A stretch of 64,000 nucleotides of DNA from Flavobacterium panacagri (GTDB taxonomy: Bacteria > Bacteroidota > Bacteroidia > Flavobacteriales > Flavobacteriaceae): positions 434,001-498,000 of the forward strand of contig NZ_CP119766.1 in NCBI RefSeq assembly GCF_030378165.1, in the 5' to 3' direction. Positions 61,033 to 64,000 of the stretch are shown here, piece by piece (the first letter of the stretch is position 1; every line of letters starts with the position of its first letter). The notes beneath the pieces are model-generated. The model did no database searches and was not told the origin of the DNA. It saw only the letters and a program-made list of their open reading frames with translations. The translations under genes were made by a program, and so were the position numbers.

Positions 61033-61881
61033 ATGAAATACTATATCGTCATTCCGGCACACAACGAGCAAGACTTAATTGGCTTAACCTTACAATCTCT
61101 GGTTTCGCAAACCGTTTTGCCTTCAAAAGTTGTGGTTGTCAATGATAATTCAACTGATAAAACAGAAGAAGTTGTTTTAGGATTCGCAAAAGAAAATCCA
61201 TACATCTCTGTTGTCAACAAAACTTCAGATGCGATTCATTTACCGGGAAGCAAAGTGATTCAGGCTTTTCAGAAAGGTTTTGAAACTTTAGATTCGGATT
61301 ATGATATTATTGTAAAGATTGATGGTGATTTAATTTTTCCTCCAAACTATTTCGAAACCATAATCAAACATTTTGAATCTGATTTAAAAATCGGAATGGT
61401 TGGCGGATTCTGCTATATCGATAAAAACGGCGAATGGGTTTTAGAAAACCTAACCGATAAAGATCATATTCGCGGCGCTTTAAAGGCGTACAGAAAAGAA
61501 ACTTTCCAACAAATTGGCGGTTTAAAACCTGCAATGGGTTGGGATACGGTAGATGAATTATTATGTAAATATTACGGCTGGAAAATAGTTACAGACCAAT
61601 CTTTACATGTAAAACATCTAAAACCAACAGGTGCCAATTACAACAAAACAGCCCGCTACAAACAAGGTGAAGCTTTTTATACTTTAGGATATGGATTTTG
61701 GATTACTGCCATTGCTTCTGCAAAACTGGCCATGATGAAGAAAAAACCATTTCTATTTTTAGATTACATTAAAGGATTTATGAAAGCAAAAAGAGCCAAA
61801 ACGCCTTTATTAGTAACCCCAGAACAAGCTAAGTTTATTAGGAATTATCGTTTGCAGAAAATGAAACAAAAGTTAATTTGA
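61033..61881 (+). CDS. Family 2 glycosyltransferase
   Basis: 282 residues. The GT-A fold shows YYIVIPAHNEQDLIGLTLQS, VVVVNDNSTDKTEEVV and the metal-binding DxD-type motif KIDGDLIFP. A second Asp is in the segment TVDELLCKYYGWKI. No membrane helices are evident. The sugar and acceptor are unknown. The neighbourhood of a methyltransferase and a KAS III-like enzyme suggests, without proof, envelope lipid or glycan modification. Confidence 0.9.
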   Translation: MKYYIVIPAHNEQDLIGLTLQSLVSQTVLPSKVVVVNDNSTDKTEEVVLGFAKENPYISVVNKTSDAIHLPGSKVIQAFQKGFETLDSDYDIIVKIDGDLIFPPNYFETIIKHFESDLKIGMVGGFCYIDKNGEWVLENLTDKDHIRGALKAYRKETFQQIGGLKPAMGWDTVDELLCKYYGWKIVTDQSLHVKHLKPTGANYNKTARYKQGEAFYTLGYGFWITAIASAKLAMMKKKPFLFLDYIKGFMKAKRAKTPLLVTPEQAKFIRNYRLQKMKQKLI

Positions 61882-61960
61882 TTGCCAAAACAGTCGAAAA
61901 AAGGGAACTCATACCCCATAACTCATAACTTCTTTTTACCTTAGCCAATATTTAAAACTT

Positions 61961-62707
61961 ATGATGCTAATTCGTTATTTATCCCAAATAGGGAAATATT
62001 TTTTAATGCTGAAAGAAATTTTCAATAAACAGACTAAATGGCCTGTTATGAAAAGTCTAATTCTAAAAGAAATCGACGACCTTATTATTGATTCACTTGG
62101 AATTGTTTGCTTCATTTCTTTTTTCATTGGAGGAGTTGTTGCTATTCAAACGGCCTTAAACTTAACTAATCCATTAATCCCAAAATATTTAATTGGTTTT
62201 GCTACACGTCAATCTGTAATTTTAGAGTTTGCCCCTACTTTTATCTCGGTAATTATGGCCGGAAAAATGGGTTCTTATATTACTTCAAGTATTGGAACTA
62301 TGCGAGTTACAGAACAAATTGATGCTTTAGAGGTTATGGGTGTTAATTCCTTAAACTATCTTGTTTTTCCTAAAATTGTAGCTTTACTAATGTATCCTTT
62401 TGTAATTGGAATTAGTATGTTTTTAGGAATTTTTGGCGGATGGATGGCTTGCGCTTACGGAGGATTTTCAACTGGAGCAGATTTTATTATGGGAGCTCAG
62501 AAAGACTTCATACCCTTTCATATTACATATGCCTTTATCAAAACTTTAATCTTTGCTATGTTATTGGCAACAATTCCATCTTTTCATGGCTACTACATGA
62601 AAGGCGGTGCATTAGAGGTTGGTAAAGCAAGTACAATATCGTTCGTATGGACATCTGTTACTATTATCCTTCTAAATTATATATTAACTCAATTATTATT
62701 AGGATAA
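61961..62707 (+). CDS. mlaE: MlaE-family ABC transporter permease
   Basis: 248 residues with five to six membrane helices. MlaE is the inner-membrane part of the Mla lipid transporter that moves phospholipids between the membranes. The segments LEFAPTFISVIMAGKMGSYI and TSSIGTMRVTEQIDALEVMG are the family signature (EQIDALEVMG). The start could also be the next Met (61964). It overlaps mlaF by one base (TAATG). Confidence 0.93.
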   Translation: MMLIRYLSQIGKYFLMLKEIFNKQTKWPVMKSLILKEIDDLIIDSLGIVCFISFFIGGVVAIQTALNLTNPLIPKYLIGFATRQSVILEFAPTFISVIMAGKMGSYITSSIGTMRVTEQIDALEVMGVNSLNYLVFPKIVALLMYPFVIGISMFLGIFGGWMACAYGGFSTGADFIMGAQKDFIPFHITYAFIKTLIFAMLLATIPSFHGYYMKGGALEVGKASTISFVWTSVTIILLNYILTQLLLG

Positions 62708-63471
62708 TGATAGAAGTAAAAAACATAGAAAAATCATTTGGCGACAGCAAAGTTTTAAAAGGCGTTTCGACGGTATTTGAAACTGGAAAAACCAACTTGA
62801 TTATTGGACAAAGTGGATCTGGAAAAACAGTTTTATTAAAAACATTGTTAGGAATCCACACACCAGACTCAGGAACAATCGAATTTGACGGAAGAGTTTA
62901 TTCTGACTTAGATAAAGATGAGAAACGCGAATTAAGAACTGAAATCGGAATGGTATTTCAAGGTTCTGCATTATTTGATTCGATGACGGTTGAAGAGAAT
63001 GTTGCTTTCCCTTTAAAAATGTTTACTAATAATAATAAAGCACAAATTAAAGAACGTGTTGATTTTGTTTTAGAAAGAGTAAACTTAGTTGAAGCACATA
63101 AAAAATTACCTTCAGAGATTTCGGGAGGTATGCAAAAACGTGTGGCGATTGCACGTGCAATTGTAAACAATCCAAAGTATTTATTTTGTGATGAACCAAA
63201 CTCTGGTCTTGACCCAAACACTTCAACTTTGATTGATAATTTGATACAGGAAATTACTCGAGAGTATAACATTACAACGGTAATCAATACTCACGATATG
63301 AACTCTGTTATGGAAATTGGTGAAAATATTGTTTTCCTAAAAAAAGGACTAAAAGCGTGGCAGGGAACTAAAGAAGAAATCTTTAAAACAGATAACGAAG
63401 CAATCGTAAAATTCGTTTACTCTTCTAACCTATTTAAGAAAGTACGTGAAGCTTATTTAAAAGGACTATAA
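62707..63471 (+). CDS. mlaF: MlaF-family ABC transporter ATPase
   Basis: 254 residues from the ATG that overlaps the mlaE stop; an in-frame ATG 20 codons upstream lies inside mlaE. Walker A is GQSGSGKT (34-41), the signature is ISGGMQKRVAIARA, Walker B is YLFCDEPNSGLDPN, and a switch histidine is in VINTHDMNSV. It powers MlaE. The substrate-binding partner gene (mlaD) is not in the window, so it is encoded elsewhere or the unit is incomplete here. Confidence 0.94.
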   Translation: MIEVKNIEKSFGDSKVLKGVSTVFETGKTNLIIGQSGSGKTVLLKTLLGIHTPDSGTIEFDGRVYSDLDKDEKRELRTEIGMVFQGSALFDSMTVEENVAFPLKMFTNNNKAQIKERVDFVLERVNLVEAHKKLPSEISGGMQKRVAIARAIVNNPKYLFCDEPNSGLDPNTSTLIDNLIQEITREYNITTVINTHDMNSVMEIGENIVFLKKGLKAWQGTKEEIFKTDNEAIVKFVYSSNLFKKVREAYLKGL

Positions 63472-63490
63472 CAACTTTTAATTCAAATAC

Positions 63491-63538
63491 AAAAAATCCC
63501 AAATTCCAATCTAAACGACTTGGAATTTGGGATTTTTT
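63491..63538. terminator. Terminator/palindrome after mlaF (AAAAAATCCCAAATTCCAA)
   Basis: A long stem of ATCCCAAATTCCAA with TTGGAATTTGGGAT and A/T ends, serving the convergent mlaF and sprT-like genes. It uses the same ATTCCAA word as the palindrome at 60943. Confidence 0.85.
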
Positions 63539-63546
63539 ATTGGAAT

Positions 63547-64000
63547 TTAATGTAGTATTTCTACTTCCGCATTTGGATTAAAAAGGTAGGTTTTCCCAGA
63601 GCTTATTTCGATGCATTCAAAACGTTTTGTACGCACTGCAAGCTTCTTAAACACTTTACCGTTTTTGATTCTAAAAACACTTCCAAACGGAATTTCAAAG
63701 ACGTAACTTTTATCGTTGTCTGTATCAAATTGTTTTAATGCTAAAGACAAAGTTGTATCAGTATCACTGCTTGCTGAGGGATTCTTAAAATGTCTCGCCA
63801 GCAAAGGCAAAATCTGACTTGGAAATATTTCCGGTCTAATAAACGGAACCATCAAACGCTGAAAAGTAAACTTCCATTCATTTCCATGTGGCTTTATGTT
63901 TCGTCCAAACTTTTCAAAAGCTACTAAATGGGCGATTTCATGAATCAAAGTAATTAAAAATCGGTATTTATTCAAACTGGCATTAACCGTAATTTCGTGT
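63547..64000 (-). CDS. SprT-like zinc metallopeptidase, partial (5' end outside window)
   Basis: The frame stays open to the window edge. Visible residues begin HEITVNASLNKYRFLITLIH, and the HExxH zinc motif is HEIAH with a third His in KPHGNEWKFTF. SprT/Spartan-type proteins bind zinc; the eukaryotic relatives repair DNA-protein crosslinks, but the bacterial role is uncertain. About 150 residues are visible. The true start lies upstream of base 64000 on the minus strand. Confidence 0.85.
   Translation of the reverse strand, partial: HEITVNASLNKYRFLITLIHEIAHLVAFEKFGRNIKPHGNEWKFTFQRLMVPFIRPEIFPSQILPLLARHFKNPSASSDTDTTLSLALKQFDTDNDKSYVFEIPFGSVFRIKNGKVFKKLAVRTKRFECIEISSGKTYLFNPNAEVEILH

Noticed and set aside
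1..64000. CRISPR array, tRNA, rRNA, transposase or prophage
   Set aside because: I looked for regularly spaced repeats, cloverleaf sequences and transposase or phage motifs and saw none. The repeated words are palindromes, not spaced direct repeats.

Overview
The window looks like chromosomal DNA from a Flavobacterium-type member of the Bacteroidetes. It is AT-rich, has SusC/SusD outer-membrane pairs, an S46 dipeptidyl peptidase, gcvP and Mpl-type wall recycling. Several genes carry the Bacteroidetes -7 promoter box TAnnTTTG, and Shine-Dalgarno sequences are largely absent. I found no rRNA, tRNA, CRISPR array, transposase or prophage gene.

Layout. 1-5.8 kb: the tail of one SusD-like gene, then a complete SusC/SusD pair. 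5.8-14.6 kb: housekeeping genes (rlmB, a DUF2490 protein, a rhomboid protease, rarA, yjjG, radC, mpl, a TPR protein). 14.8-27.9 kb: two giant tandem alpha-2-macroglobulin (A2M) genes, both interrupted by a SusC-type plug segment without any barrel. 28-34 kb: an S46 peptidase, then the minus-strand run hpt, adk, a CBS/CorC protein and obgE. 34-42.8 kb: a sugar dehydrogenase-like lipoprotein, a TonB receptor, purK, purE and an M3 peptidase. 42.9-44.9 kb: a small toxin-antitoxin island with a zeta-type toxin gene carrying two frameshifts, a 53-residue companion ORF and a HicAB pair. 45-48.6 kb: a proton antiporter, a CxxCH protein and a DUF1842-like protein. 48.9-53.8 kb: a GbsR/MarR regulator with twin operator palindromes, followed by a membrane/redox gene module. 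53.9-64 kb: a DUF1090 protein, a UbiA-like protein, gcvP, a KAS III-like enzyme, a methyltransferase, a glycosyltransferase, mlaE/mlaF and a partial SprT-like gene.

The non-coding DNA is unusually structured. Many gaps hold long imperfect palindromes built from short repeated words, with a different word in each gap. Two inverted copies of a roughly 118-bp element (54.5 and 58.7 kb) share end blocks while their central stem changes sequence on both sides, as expected for a conserved RNA fold. Four genes (rlmB, rarA, the TPR gene, gbsR) have a perfect TAnnTTTG box ending exactly 4 nt before the ATG, which predicts leaderless or nearly leaderless transcripts.

The least ordinary items are the A2M/plug fusions with their mosaic duplication, the GbsR operator pair and its module, the damaged toxin island, and the covarying intergenic element. 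All assignments were made by reading the sequence; no database search was run.
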